IMG/VR virus record: IMGVR_UViG_3300017770_000030
Span: 1 to 44,967 of that record
Strand: one strand, 5' to 3'
Length of the DNA stretch: 44,967 bases
Source: a virus
Shown: piece by piece, positions 17,642 to 24,570 of the stretch
How the letters are laid out: the number at the start of each line of letters is the position of its first letter
How positions within the stretch are numbered: the stretch's first letter is position 1
Position numbers and translations under genes: made by a program
The notes under the pieces: model-generated
The model's input: only the letters and a program-made list of their open reading frames with translations
The model's database searches: none
What the model was told of the DNA's origin: nothing

Positions 17642-17929
17642 TTAGTAAGTTTTCCGCTTGTTGTTCGGTCTTGTGATGTTACCAATCCTAGACTTAGGTG
17701 TCTTCTCTAAGTCGCCAATACCATTTTCATCGGTTGTATATTTTCTGTCGCTCGGCTGTATTGCGGGGGCACCATCTCCTTTGCCGTACCCTTTATCGAG
17801 CTTAGTATCAACATCAGGGGTTTCAGTAGGGGAGGTACCTAAAGTATTTGAGACTGCTTTAATACCTTTCAATACCTTGGCACCAGTTTTAATAGCATTT
17901 CGTCTTTTCCTATCTGCGTCGTCAACCAT
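17642..17929 (-). CDS. hypothetical basic protein in hli-psbA cassette
   Basis: 95 residues, strongly charged (MVDDADRKRRNAIKTGAKVL...), with no membrane segment and no recognisable domain. The C-terminus is basic (RIGNITRPNNKRKTY). The start overlaps the stop of the upstream 43-residue gene by eight bases. The combination of acidic and basic low-complexity stretches suggests a nucleic-acid or virion-associated protein. Confidence 0.5.
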   Translation of the reverse strand: MVDDADRKRRNAIKTGAKVLKGIKAVSNTLGTSPTETPDVDTKLDKGYGKGDGAPAIQPSDRKYTTDENGIGDLEKTPKSRIGNITRPNNKRKTY

Positions 17930-18053
17930 AATTAGAGTTAGGGGTATGTGATTTAATTGTCATGGACTTGTTTTGTAGAATTGGATTACCAATTGCTGCC
18001 ATTAACTTAGCCTTCTTCTTTACTTTAGGAGCTTTGTGTCCCTTCTTGTGCAT
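17922..18053 (-). CDS. 43-residue basic small protein
   Basis: A gene of 44 codons starting MHKKGHKAPKVKKKAKLMAA and ending HTPNSNYG. Its ATG overlaps the hli stop as TAATG, and its stop overlaps the next start, so it fits the coupled series exactly. Nearly a third of the residues are Lys or His; no family recognised. Confidence 0.5.
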   Translation of the reverse strand: MHKKGHKAPKVKKKAKLMAAIGNPILQNKSMTIKSHTPNSNYG

Positions 18054-18244
18054 TACCAAATACCAGGAATAAGTTGTCCAGTGATTGCATATGAACCGAG
18101 AGCTGCAATTACACCAAGCATTGCAAGGCGGCCATTCAACTTCTCAGCTTTTTCGTTGTGGTTTTCAGTGACGTTCATAACTTCCATAGGTGGTTCTTTG
18201 GCGAACATGTTTACACGTCCGCGTTCTTCAATGATGGTGGTCAT
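18053..18244 (-). CDS. hli: high-light-inducible protein (Hlip)
   Basis: 63 residues with one transmembrane helix bearing the chlorophyll-binding signature: EKLNGRLAMLGVIAA (residues about 33-47), followed by the conserved GQLIPG near the end. Hlips bind chlorophyll and quench excess excitation around photosystem II; phage copies are usually co-expressed with psbA. The ATG overlaps the stop of the preceding gene (AATGA) and its own stop overlaps the next start, so it is part of a tightly coupled run of tiny genes ending in psbA. Confidence 0.95.
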   Translation of the reverse strand: MTTIIEERGRVNMFAKEPPMEVMNVTENHNEKAEKLNGRLAMLGVIAALGSYAITGQLIPGIW

Positions 18245-18366
18245 TTCTTAATTTTTACACAGTTATTAACTCGGGTACCACTTTTTACTTTGGTACCTGA
18301 TTTCTTGTAGCCCTTCCAACATGAAGGATCTAAGCGTTGCTTTGTAGCCTTACGTTTTTTTGCCAC
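18241..18366 (-). CDS. 41-residue conserved-looking basic protein, GTG start
   Basis: Begins with GTG at 18366: MAKKRKATKQRLDPSCWKGY and continues KKSGTKVKSGTRVNNCVKIKK. The block RLDPSCWKGYKK with a second Cys near the end resembles a short conserved protein of cyanophages; no function is known. The stop TGA overlaps the hli ATG, and the start lies inside the 3' end of the preceding gene, which supports a real coupled gene. Confidence 0.55.
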   Translation of the reverse strand: MAKKRKATKQRLDPSCWKGYKKSGTKVKSGTRVNNCVKIKK

Positions 18367-18502
18367 TATTCATGACCGAAGAAATAAGGAGTCCAGCCAA
18401 ACCAAGGCCACCACCTGCAAGAAGTTTATTAAAGCCACTCGTTTTACCCTTACCTTTATTTTTATTCTTTGGTTTTAAATACTTAGGAGTTGTGTTTTCC
18501 AT
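18350..18502 (-). CDS. 50-residue small membrane protein
   Basis: MENTTPKYLKPKNKNKGKGK then a glycine-rich hydrophobic helix (residues about 27-45, LLAGGGLGLAGLLISSVM) and a short basic tail. It starts as TAATG with the scaffold stop. It probably inserts in a membrane with the basic N-terminus inside; function unknown. Confidence 0.5.
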   Translation of the reverse strand: MENTTPKYLKPKNKNKGKGKTSGFNKLLAGGGLGLAGLLISSVMNSGKKT

Positions 18503-19248
18503 TAATACATTAAGTCATTGGAACGTTCTAATTTATTCATGATGTCCTGTCGATAAGCAGGATCAACATCATACCTAGGATCACTCATGGCTTGAACAAC
18601 TTCAGCTTGGCTACGGAATACATCAGCAGTCTGGATAGGTGTACGACCTGAGATGAAATCATCAGGCTGCCATCCCTCCATCTCTGCCATACGGAAGGCC
18701 ATTGCTTGTACAGCAAAGAAGCATGACTCAAGGTCACCCTTCCCCATCACTGTGTCATACATTTCGATGGTCTGTTCATCACAGTTTTCAGCAGCCCATC
18801 GAAGCATGTTTGTATATTGTTCTTGACCACCAACAACATCATAAAGATCACTTGTTTCTTCAGATGTCAGTTCATGCTGTTGATTCTCAGCTCGATAATC
18901 TAGATAAGCTTGAGCAATATCAGCAGGGTCAGAGTTCCTTAAAGATTCAAGTGTATCTTCATCATATTCTGACTGTGACTGTTGCCACAATGCTTCCATC
19001 AAATCAATCTCAGCATCCACTACTTGTTCTTCAGGAGACTCTTCAGTAGTTGGTTGCTCTTCTTGGTTTGATCCAAACTTCTGTTGTAGTTCTAAGTAAG
19101 CTTGTTCTAGTTGTTCGGCTGATTCATACTTACCAGCAAGTAGCTGTTGTTGTTGTTCCTCTAATTGATTACCTACTTCAATAGAATTAAGTTCGTCTTC
19201 AGAGAATTCAGGTTGACCTTGATCAGGTTGATACGTCAGTGTTGTCAT
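18502..19248 (-). CDS. capsid assembly scaffold protein, gp9-like
   Basis: A highly acidic, Gln/Glu-rich protein of 248 residues if started at ATG 19248 (MTTLTYQPDQGQPEFSEDEL), preferred over an upstream non-ATG start because the former overlaps the previous gene only slightly. The middle contains long helices (EQLEQAYLELQQKFG), and the C-terminus a short helical tail (RQDIMNKLERSND) that in scaffold proteins contacts the capsid. Position directly after the portal is the T7 gene 8-9 order. It guides procapsid assembly and leaves the head before packaging. Confidence 0.8.
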   Translation of the reverse strand: MTTLTYQPDQGQPEFSEDELNSIEVGNQLEEQQQQLLAGKYESAEQLEQAYLELQQKFGSNQEEQPTTEESPEEQVVDAEIDLMEALWQQSQSEYDEDTLESLRNSDPADIAQAYLDYRAENQQHELTSEETSDLYDVVGGQEQYTNMLRWAAENCDEQTIEMYDTVMGKGDLESCFFAVQAMAFRMAEMEGWQPDDFISGRTPIQTADVFRSQAEVVQAMSDPRYDVDPAYRQDIMNKLERSNDLMY

Positions 19249-19504
19249 ATGCTGTTTCAGAGCGGAGGTTTCCAAGACCAACCTCAGTTACGTAAGCAGT
19301 TTCACGTCCGAGGGTTGGTGTACCTACCTTGGGTTTTCTTTGATATTTGTTTGATTGATTGGAGAGGTACCTCCGATCTCTAACTGAAAGGTCTTTAACC
19401 TTCGGGTCCTCCAGGGGTTGGAGGTGCTCCGCCTTCTCCACCGGCTTGCGTGGGGAGCGGGGCTGCGCCTTCTTCGGGGGGCGAACCGGTTTGGCTTGGG
19501 TCAT
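19223..19504 (-). CDS. overlapping small gene between portal and scaffold
   Basis: 93 residues from ATG 19504 (MTQAKPVRPPKKAQP...), in a different frame across the last 110 bases of the portal gene and ending inside the scaffold start. The part beyond the portal stop (YLSNQSNKYQRKPKVGT, then PTLGRETAYVTEVGLGNLR) looks like genuine protein and would otherwise leave 147 bases empty in a genome without gaps. The Arg/Pro/Lys-rich N-terminal third lies opposite the Gly/Pro-rich portal tail in an unusually GC-rich patch. The true start could also be a non-ATG codon nearer the portal stop. Confidence 0.5.
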   Translation of the reverse strand: MTQAKPVRPPKKAQPRSPRKPVEKAEHLQPLEDPKVKDLSVRDRRYLSNQSNKYQRKPKVGTPTLGRETAYVTEVGLGNLRSETAYDNTDVST

Positions 19505-21029
19505 TCGGATTGTTTGCTTGGAATTGAGATGCTTGTTTGGTGAGTGCAAGGTCTTGATCCATTGATGCTTGTTGCTGCATCTGTTCCTGCTGCTCACCTT
19601 TAACTTGATCCATACCTTTAACAAGACCAAGTTGATCAATACCCATCGATCCAGCTAGACGTCGAATGACTTCATCTGGATTGATATAGGTTTGTAATGC
19701 TTCAGGTCCCATTGTTTGAGATATTGTCTGAAGGAACTCAGTCAAGCTTTCACGATCAGCACCACGACCAAGAGCATTAATACCAGCAACAATTGTTGGT
19801 TTAACTAAATCTGTTGGTAGCTTTGGTATAGCCCGTGATTTTTGTAGCATGTCAAGTTTACGACTCAAGTAAGGTACAAGAAACTCAACAGTAAGCAGAC
19901 TAAATAGTCCACCAAGTTGTGATTCTAATTCCTGCTGAGTCATTCGTACTTCCTCTGCAGTTGTACGTTCAGAGTCACGAACATTCATGACAAGGAACGC
20001 TTCACTCAATCTCTTTTGAAAGACTTGTGATTGTTCAAATGCAGTGCGGAAGTCAGCGGTCTTACCAACTTGAACGACACCAATATCATCAGGTCTACCC
20101 TGAACAATGGCACCGTTACCAGCTGCCGCAAGAGTTGCTGGTTTAGTAGTACTAGAAGGGGATACAACAAACACAACCTTAGCTGCTGCTGCTGAACCTT
20201 CTACGAGTGCTTGGGATAAAGATTCAAGTGACTTAAGATCACCCATAAATTCTTCAACCCTACCTCTACCATAGGCTTCACCATCTACATAATTAAAACG
20301 TAGTGGTAGCCATGGGTTTTTATTTAATGGAGCCTTACCATAACTACTAGGGATTACCTTACCGTAGATTTCCTGATGCCATGTGACACGATTGTTATCA
20401 CGTTTGATGTGAGTATATACATCACACTCACCAGGATTGGTTTCATTATCATTAGCAGTTTGCTGGTAGGTTTTTTCAGGTAGAAATTTTTCGACTAATT
20501 TCTTACTGACTGTTTCACGTGTGATGATCTCTACAACATTACCGTTACCATCTCGTTCTACGACATAGCGATTAAGGGGATAGAGCTTCAGCTGTTCCTT
20601 ATTCATAAAGACCAGAGCATTACCCGCTACAACCAAGTGCTTTAACGCTTGGTGTACTACGACTCGATCATCAGAAGCTGCAATAGATTCCATGATCGTA
20701 CGCTCGATCTTTGCAAAGGATGTATCCATCTCTGTCTTAACACTAGGATTCTCTTGAAAGAGTCCTGGAGGAATACCTGTTTCATCTACCTGTAATTTAA
20801 AGAAGGTAGTTTGAGGAGGTAGTAAAGCAAGCATCAGTTTAGATGCCAAGGTAACTACACCTTTAGCACCAACTGATTGCCAAGGTGTTTTTAATACCTT
20901 TGCTCCTTTTGTGTATTCATCGTCACGACGAATGAGATATGGAAGTGTTAGCTGTGAAGCTTCCCATGCTTTATCTAGAAATTGTTGGCGGTCACTTTGG
21001 AGAACATCATATCGTTGCTTTGCTGCCAT
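19395..21029 (-). CDS. portal (head-tail connector) protein, gp8-like
   Basis: 544 residues, like T7 gp8 (536). The N-terminus (DRQQFLDKAWEASQLTLPYL), the GVVTLASKLMLALLPPQTTFFKL region near residue 60, the wing segment and LSEAFLVMNVRDSERTTAEEV near residue 355 are typical for T7-type portals. Twelve copies form the ring through which DNA enters and leaves. The C-terminal about 35 residues are Gly/Pro-rich low complexity in a local high-GC patch that another frame also uses. Confidence 0.93.
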   Translation of the reverse strand: MAAKQRYDVLQSDRQQFLDKAWEASQLTLPYLIRRDDEYTKGAKVLKTPWQSVGAKGVVTLASKLMLALLPPQTTFFKLQVDETGIPPGLFQENPSVKTEMDTSFAKIERTIMESIAASDDRVVVHQALKHLVVAGNALVFMNKEQLKLYPLNRYVVERDGNGNVVEIITRETVSKKLVEKFLPEKTYQQTANDNETNPGECDVYTHIKRDNNRVTWHQEIYGKVIPSSYGKAPLNKNPWLPLRFNYVDGEAYGRGRVEEFMGDLKSLESLSQALVEGSAAAAKVVFVVSPSSTTKPATLAAAGNGAIVQGRPDDIGVVQVGKTADFRTAFEQSQVFQKRLSEAFLVMNVRDSERTTAEEVRMTQQELESQLGGLFSLLTVEFLVPYLSRKLDMLQKSRAIPKLPTDLVKPTIVAGINALGRGADRESLTEFLQTISQTMGPEALQTYINPDEVIRRLAGSMGIDQLGLVKGMDQVKGEQQEQMQQQASMDQDLALTKQASQFQANNPNDPSQTGSPPEEGAAPLPTQAGGEGGAPPTPGGPEG

Positions 21030-21470
21030 TTATTTTTTCCCTTTTTTCTTGTTAACTAAAGACGCCAATTTTCCCCCTTTATTACCATCAACCTTACCAA
21101 TACCACCCCAGCTAGTAGAAATATAAGGTTTAACGTTAGTTTTAGGTACGTTAGTTTTAGTTTTAGTACTGGGTGCGTTTGGATAAGCTTTAGCAGCGTT
21201 CAACTTCTTAGGTGTAAATTTTTTCATTTTTCCTTTTAAGCCACTTGGGTTATCAACTTTAGTAGATTTAATTGTAGATAACTTTGGTAGCTTTGGCATA
21301 CCAGGTCTCTTAGGAAGATTATCCGTATATGTATTTTGCTTTACATCTAGTTTTTCAGGCTTGTAATTTTTAGCCCGAGTAATAGCTGCTTTTGTTTGAT
21401 TGATTGATTGCCGTCGAGCTTGTCTATCAGCTTTGTTGTAGCTGTATTCAGTGTCACGTTTCTTGGACAT
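21030..21470 (-). CDS. lysine-rich hypothetical protein before the portal
   Basis: 146 residues, very basic (MSKKRDTEYSYNKADRQARR..., ending LASLVNKKKGKK), low complexity in the middle with TKTKTNVPKTNVKP. It ends one base before the portal ATG. No domain is recognisable; the composition suggests DNA or RNA binding or a virion protein bound to packaged DNA. Equivalent positions in related phages hold small unknown genes. Confidence 0.55.
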   Translation of the reverse strand: MSKKRDTEYSYNKADRQARRQSINQTKAAITRAKNYKPEKLDVKQNTYTDNLPKRPGMPKLPKLSTIKSTKVDNPSGLKGKMKKFTPKKLNAAKAYPNAPSTKTKTNVPKTNVKPYISTSWGGIGKVDGNKGGKLASLVNKKKGKK

Positions 21471-21654
21471 TTGATTCCATGCGATTTAATAACCACTCCA
21501 CAACAGAACGTTGCCCAGATCTATACATGATCTTTTCAATAGTATCTTCTGGAGTAGGATTGATGGGTGGGAAATTTGTATCTAATTCATTGACAATGGC
21601 ATGAGTTTCCATGCCAAGAGTCTCAAGTATGTTTAGTGTTTGCATAACAGTCAC
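21454..21654 (-). CDS. hypothetical 66-residue protein
   Basis: Starts with GTG at 21654 (or ATG at 21645, giving MQTLNILETLGMETHAIVNE). The sequence is soluble and mildly acidic, with TPEDTIEKIMYRSGQRSVVEWLLNR in the second half, which reads as two amphipathic helices. No family recognised. It overlaps the zinc-ribbon gene upstream and the lysine-rich gene downstream, so it belongs to the coupled series between RNR and portal. Confidence 0.55.
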   Translation of the reverse strand: MTVMQTLNILETLGMETHAIVNELDTNFPPINPTPEDTIEKIMYRSGQRSVVEWLLNRMESNVQET

Positions 21655-21745
21655 GACAAGTTACTTCTGTAATTGGATAATTTGCATTAACCATCACGTC
21701 CTTATTGCAGACCTTACACTTTAATGTTTTGATTGGATCAAGCAT
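21623..21745 (-). CDS. 40-residue zinc-ribbon protein
   Basis: MLDPIKTLKCKVCNKDVMVN then ANYPITEVTCRDCYANTKHT. Two CxxC knuckles (CKVC and CRDC) spaced by 17 residues form a minimal zinc ribbon. The ATG overlaps the end of the NrdB-like gene (ATGCTTGA), and its 3' end overlaps the next gene. Such mini zinc ribbons often bind nucleic acids or a partner enzyme; no specific role can be assigned. Confidence 0.65.
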   Translation of the reverse strand: MLDPIKTLKCKVCNKDVMVNANYPITEVTCRDCYANTKHT

Positions 21746-22457
21746 ATTGTGGTAGGTTTACGCTAGAGTGTTCAAAAAATGCTGGCATTCTGGCTGACTT
21801 GGTAAAACTTAGTTCAGGTGCTTTACCCTGATACATAAGGTTGTCACTAGATTCCAGCCAAAATTTTTTATCTAAATATCTATTAGTAGTATTAATACCT
21901 AGTGGTTGCATCACCCAATTGATAGTTGCTTTGCGTAACTTGTCCAGGCTTGGAGAGATCTCTAGCCCTAGTTCTTTACATACAATTGAATTCGCGGCGA
22001 CATGCAATTGTTCATCTCGGCTGATATCTGCGCTCACTGTTCGCATTCCAGCGTCACCATTAGCGCGGAAGAATGGTAGAAGAACGAAGAAGATTGCACG
22101 TTCGGCCACCATTGCTTTGAGGATCGTGTGATCAGGATGCGCGATCCAAGCATCTCGTAGCCGTAACGCTTCGGCTTCAGCCTTTTCATCCACCCCGTAA
22201 GCATTGGCGATGTAACCAAGAGCCACGTCGTGGTTTTCTTCGTCTTTGACGTTTGATAGCAGTAGCTCCCTCGCCACATCTGGAACTTCACCGGCCAGTG
22301 CATCAGTTATAAAATCTCCCACAGGTACTTCCATGTGCCGCAATGCAAGGGCACGGTAAACAGTTTCCTCTGCACCCTCTTTGCATGTACCAGCAGTTGT
22401 CTGTACTGGTGTCCATTTTCTTTTCCTTGATAGTAGTTTCTCGTATGGGTTTTTCAT
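21738..22457 (-). CDS. NrdB-like ferritin-fold di-iron protein (RNR small subunit candidate)
   Basis: 239 residues. The ferritin-like metal ligands are all present: Glu in GAEETVYRAL (about residue 30), ExxH in KDEENHDVAL, Glu in MVAERAIFF and ExxH in SRDEQLHVAAN. In class I ribonucleotide reductase this subunit makes the radical used by the large subunit, whose gene lies directly upstream (ATGA overlap). It is much shorter than the about 375 residues of NrdB, and the residue four after the first metal-binding His is Leu where NrdB has the radical Tyr. It may use another radical site or metal, as in chlamydial-type enzymes. The RNR assignment rests on ligands and neighbour. Confidence 0.65.
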   Translation of the reverse strand: MKNPYEKLLSRKRKWTPVQTTAGTCKEGAEETVYRALALRHMEVPVGDFITDALAGEVPDVARELLLSNVKDEENHDVALGYIANAYGVDEKAEAEALRLRDAWIAHPDHTILKAMVAERAIFFVLLPFFRANGDAGMRTVSADISRDEQLHVAANSIVCKELGLEISPSLDKLRKATINWVMQPLGINTTNRYLDKKFWLESSDNLMYQGKAPELSFTKSARMPAFFEHSSVNLPQYA

Positions 22458-23824
22458 TCAGCGCAATCACATTGAGGTTCATTAGTTAATATTTCGTTCA
22501 GGTAATCATCAACTTCGTCCTCAGCAATAGCTGCGTAAGCATTGGTCTTATCCTGAACATCCCCCATTACCTGTAACGAGTAATAGAGAGAAGTCTGTGG
22601 AGACCTAAGCCACTCTTCAATGAAGTCCTCATCCATAATAGCCAAATCTGACCACCAATTAAATGAGTACCCATGGAGAAGTCCACTGGTTTGGTAGAGA
22701 CGCATGATGCCATCTGCTACCCGTTTGTAATTATCCCACCCTACTTCTGATGCAATCTCTACATCACCATATGAGTATGTCTGCACACCAAATGTGCCTG
22801 AGTCACGATCTACAGTACGACCAATAGGTGGTGCAATCTCAGGACAACATGTATAACCATCAGCATCCTTTGAGCGATAGCTACAAGAAGCTGTGGGGGC
22901 GATAGCAAAAGCTCGGACCATTCCATACTCATGAGCAATCAATGAAGCATCACGGATGCCATGAGATAGTTGCTCTACAAGAGAGTAAGCAGCAGTAGCT
23001 TTAATCTCTCCAGCTGAGTATTGATCTAAAGCTCGCCCGAACTGTTCATAGGAGACACCGTACCTCCGCAAGAGGTTCGCAAGACCCAGAATTCCAAGTC
23101 CAACCTGTCGATCTGTGGAAGAAGGTAGATATTCTCCAGTCTCTCCGACGTTTGTTTTTGAATGTAGCTCACAAAGTTCTTGCATCCCTTGAGAGAAAGC
23201 TTCAGGGATCTGTTTGAAGCTGCAGGCTCCAAGGTTAATGTGTTGTAGTAAGCATGTTCCCCTAGATGGCAGGTACACCTCAAGACATACATTTCCTCTA
23301 ATTCTTTTTGTCCCTTCATACTTTACTTTGTTAAGCCATATATCTCCAGCTTTAATCTTGGAGATTAGAATTACCTTATTACCAGGTGACATCTCATCCC
23401 ACCATTCTTGGCTGATGTTTACACATCGCTTAACCCAAGGTAGGGTATCTCGTGGTGCAACAAGGAAGTCTTTTAGGTCAGGATGATTTGCATCAAGGTG
23501 CAATACTACGGCACCATTTTTAAATTTTCCACCTCTTCTGAGAGTCTCGTTAAGAGCCGAATAGATTCGTCCAAATGATACAGGACCACTCGCAACGACC
23601 CCTGATGGTCTCTCGGTATCTTTAGCATCAAGTCTTGATAGATGGATAGCAACTCCTGCTCCGTTGCGTAGAGCGTGGGAACAAAAACGCCAACTTGCTT
23701 CAATTCCATTAGGTCCTTCGAGTTCATTGTCAACAACAAAAACCGTGCACGACACGGGAAGACGGCCATCAGGATCATCGATCCATGATTGAACACGTCC
23801 AGTTCTAGAAATTAATTCGCTCAT
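22454..23824 (-). CDS. nrdA: ribonucleotide reductase large subunit, compact class I type
   Basis: 456 residues against about 760 for NrdA; the N-terminal ATP-cone region is absent. Catalytic features are visible in order: Cys in LPVSCTVFV, the N-x-C-x-E triad in GNVCLEV, the partner Cys in CLLQHINLG, PTASCS in the phosphate loop, the Tyr pair in TSLYYSLQ used for radical transfer in class I enzymes, and a C-terminal CDC motif that takes electrons from thioredoxin-like proteins. It makes deoxynucleotides for phage DNA. It overlaps the MazG-like gene upstream and the NrdB-like gene downstream by ATGA, so all three are translated together. Loss of the ATP cone would remove dATP feedback inhibition (inference). 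Confidence 0.9.
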   Translation of the reverse strand: MSELISRTGRVQSWIDDPDGRLPVSCTVFVVDNELEGPNGIEASWRFCSHALRNGAGVAIHLSRLDAKDTERPSGVVASGPVSFGRIYSALNETLRRGGKFKNGAVVLHLDANHPDLKDFLVAPRDTLPWVKRCVNISQEWWDEMSPGNKVILISKIKAGDIWLNKVKYEGTKRIRGNVCLEVYLPSRGTCLLQHINLGACSFKQIPEAFSQGMQELCELHSKTNVGETGEYLPSSTDRQVGLGILGLANLLRRYGVSYEQFGRALDQYSAGEIKATAAYSLVEQLSHGIRDASLIAHEYGMVRAFAIAPTASCSYRSKDADGYTCCPEIAPPIGRTVDRDSGTFGVQTYSYGDVEIASEVGWDNYKRVADGIMRLYQTSGLLHGYSFNWWSDLAIMDEDFIEEWLRSPQTSLYYSLQVMGDVQDKTNAYAAIAEDEVDDYLNEILTNEPQCDCAE

Positions 23825-24198
23825 TTAACTAAGTCAGATAGATTTGGTGGTTGATAGTTAGGTCCTTTCATTATTTTCCCGTCAGACCTACGGATTGGTT
23901 TGTTATCCAGACCAAGCTTTGATAGATTTGATTTATGTACACGATCTAGTGCTTCCTCTAGATCCCATTCCATATTTTCTGCATACTGAAAGCAGACATA
24001 CACAAGATCTGCAAGTTCTTTTAGTTCGTCTTCATAGCCTTCTTCAGTGGCTGCATACATAAACTCTTTGAACTCTTCAACGATCAAATCCCGTTGCATA
24101 GTCCGGCTCTCCCTCGCGTTCTGGATCCCATACGCTGTACGAAATTCCAGGGCTTGATCGGACAGACTTTGAGATTGGGTGTGTGTGTTGTAATTCAT
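23821..24198 (-). CDS. MazG-like nucleotide pyrophosphohydrolase
   Basis: About 125 residues from ATG 24198 (MNYNTHTQSQSLSDQAL...). The all-alpha NTP pyrophosphatase signature is present: EEFKEF (EExxE-like) and, 15 residues later, DELKELADLVYV (ExxD). These enzymes hydrolyse nucleoside triphosphates or, in phages, possibly alarmone-type nucleotides. The longer upstream reading frame is not preferred because it lies inside the preceding gene. The stop overlaps the nrdA start (ATGA), placing it in the nucleotide-metabolism operon. Confidence 0.75.
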   Translation of the reverse strand: MNYNTHTQSQSLSDQALEFRTAYGIQNARESRTMQRDLIVEEFKEFMYAATEEGYEDELKELADLVYVCFQYAENMEWDLEEALDRVHKSNLSKLGLDNKPIRRSDGKIMKGPNYQPPNLSDLVK

Positions 24199-24370
24199 TT
24201 TCAAGATAGTGGATAGCCTTTTTAAGGTCTTCTGTTTTCGTGTGAACATCCTTGTAACCGGCTCGGCACACATACTTAATTGCATTACCTAAGTGGTAGT
24301 TAAGTTGTTGATCACGTATGAAATCCCATACTTCTATTGATCCTCGGGTGTAGTGACTGGGAGATTCCAT
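24077..24370 (-). CDS. DUF3310 family protein (T7 gp1.7-like nucleotide kinase domain)
   Basis: 97 residues. The N-terminal about 60 residues carry the DUF3310 pattern: SPSHYTRGSIEVWDFIRDQ, then FHLGN-like NYHLGNAIKYVCRAGYK and KTEDLKKAIHYLENEL. In T7 the protein with this domain is gp1.7, reported to have nucleotide kinase activity. The C-terminal about 30 residues lie over the start of the MazG-like gene and look like filler. Grouping with MazG-like and RNR genes fits a role in nucleotide supply. Confidence 0.75.
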   Translation of the reverse strand: MESPSHYTRGSIEVWDFIRDQQLNYHLGNAIKYVCRAGYKDVHTKTEDLKKAIHYLENELQHTHPISKSVRSSPGISYSVWDPEREGEPDYATGFDR

Positions 24371-24570
24371 GCTTTAAGTAATTCACCTATGTTGTTAGTA
24401 AGAATAAAATTTGTTGTTTGTAATTGTAGAAACAACTCAATCATTTGATCTGGAGGACATTTATCTAGCAAGTCCTTCATTCGGCGCAGCTTGAACTGCT
24501 GTTCCACAGTCAGATCTGTTATCGGCATCGGTGGGAGTCCATAGGATGGGTCTGTTCTTTTCGAAGTCAT
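24334..24570 (-). CDS. nblA: NblA-like phycobilisome degradation adaptor
   Basis: 78 residues from ATG 24570 (64 if the inner ATG at 24528 is used, the usual NblA length). The core LTVEQQFKLRRMKDLLDK, then DQMIELFLQLQ and a terminal GELLKAW follows the NblA layout of two antiparallel helices, beginning with the signature (L)(S/T)(V/L)EQQF. The terminal Leu and Lys pair is the part that binds phycobiliprotein alpha subunits in cellular NblA. NblA brings Clp protease to the phycobilisome. It overlaps the exonuclease gene by 110 bases in another frame. A phage copy would release amino acids and reduce light harvesting. The assignment is from motif reading only. Confidence 0.68.
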   Translation of the reverse strand: MTSKRTDPSYGLPPMPITDLTVEQQFKLRRMKDLLDKCPPDQMIELFLQLQTTNFILTNNIGELLKAWNLPVTTPEDQ

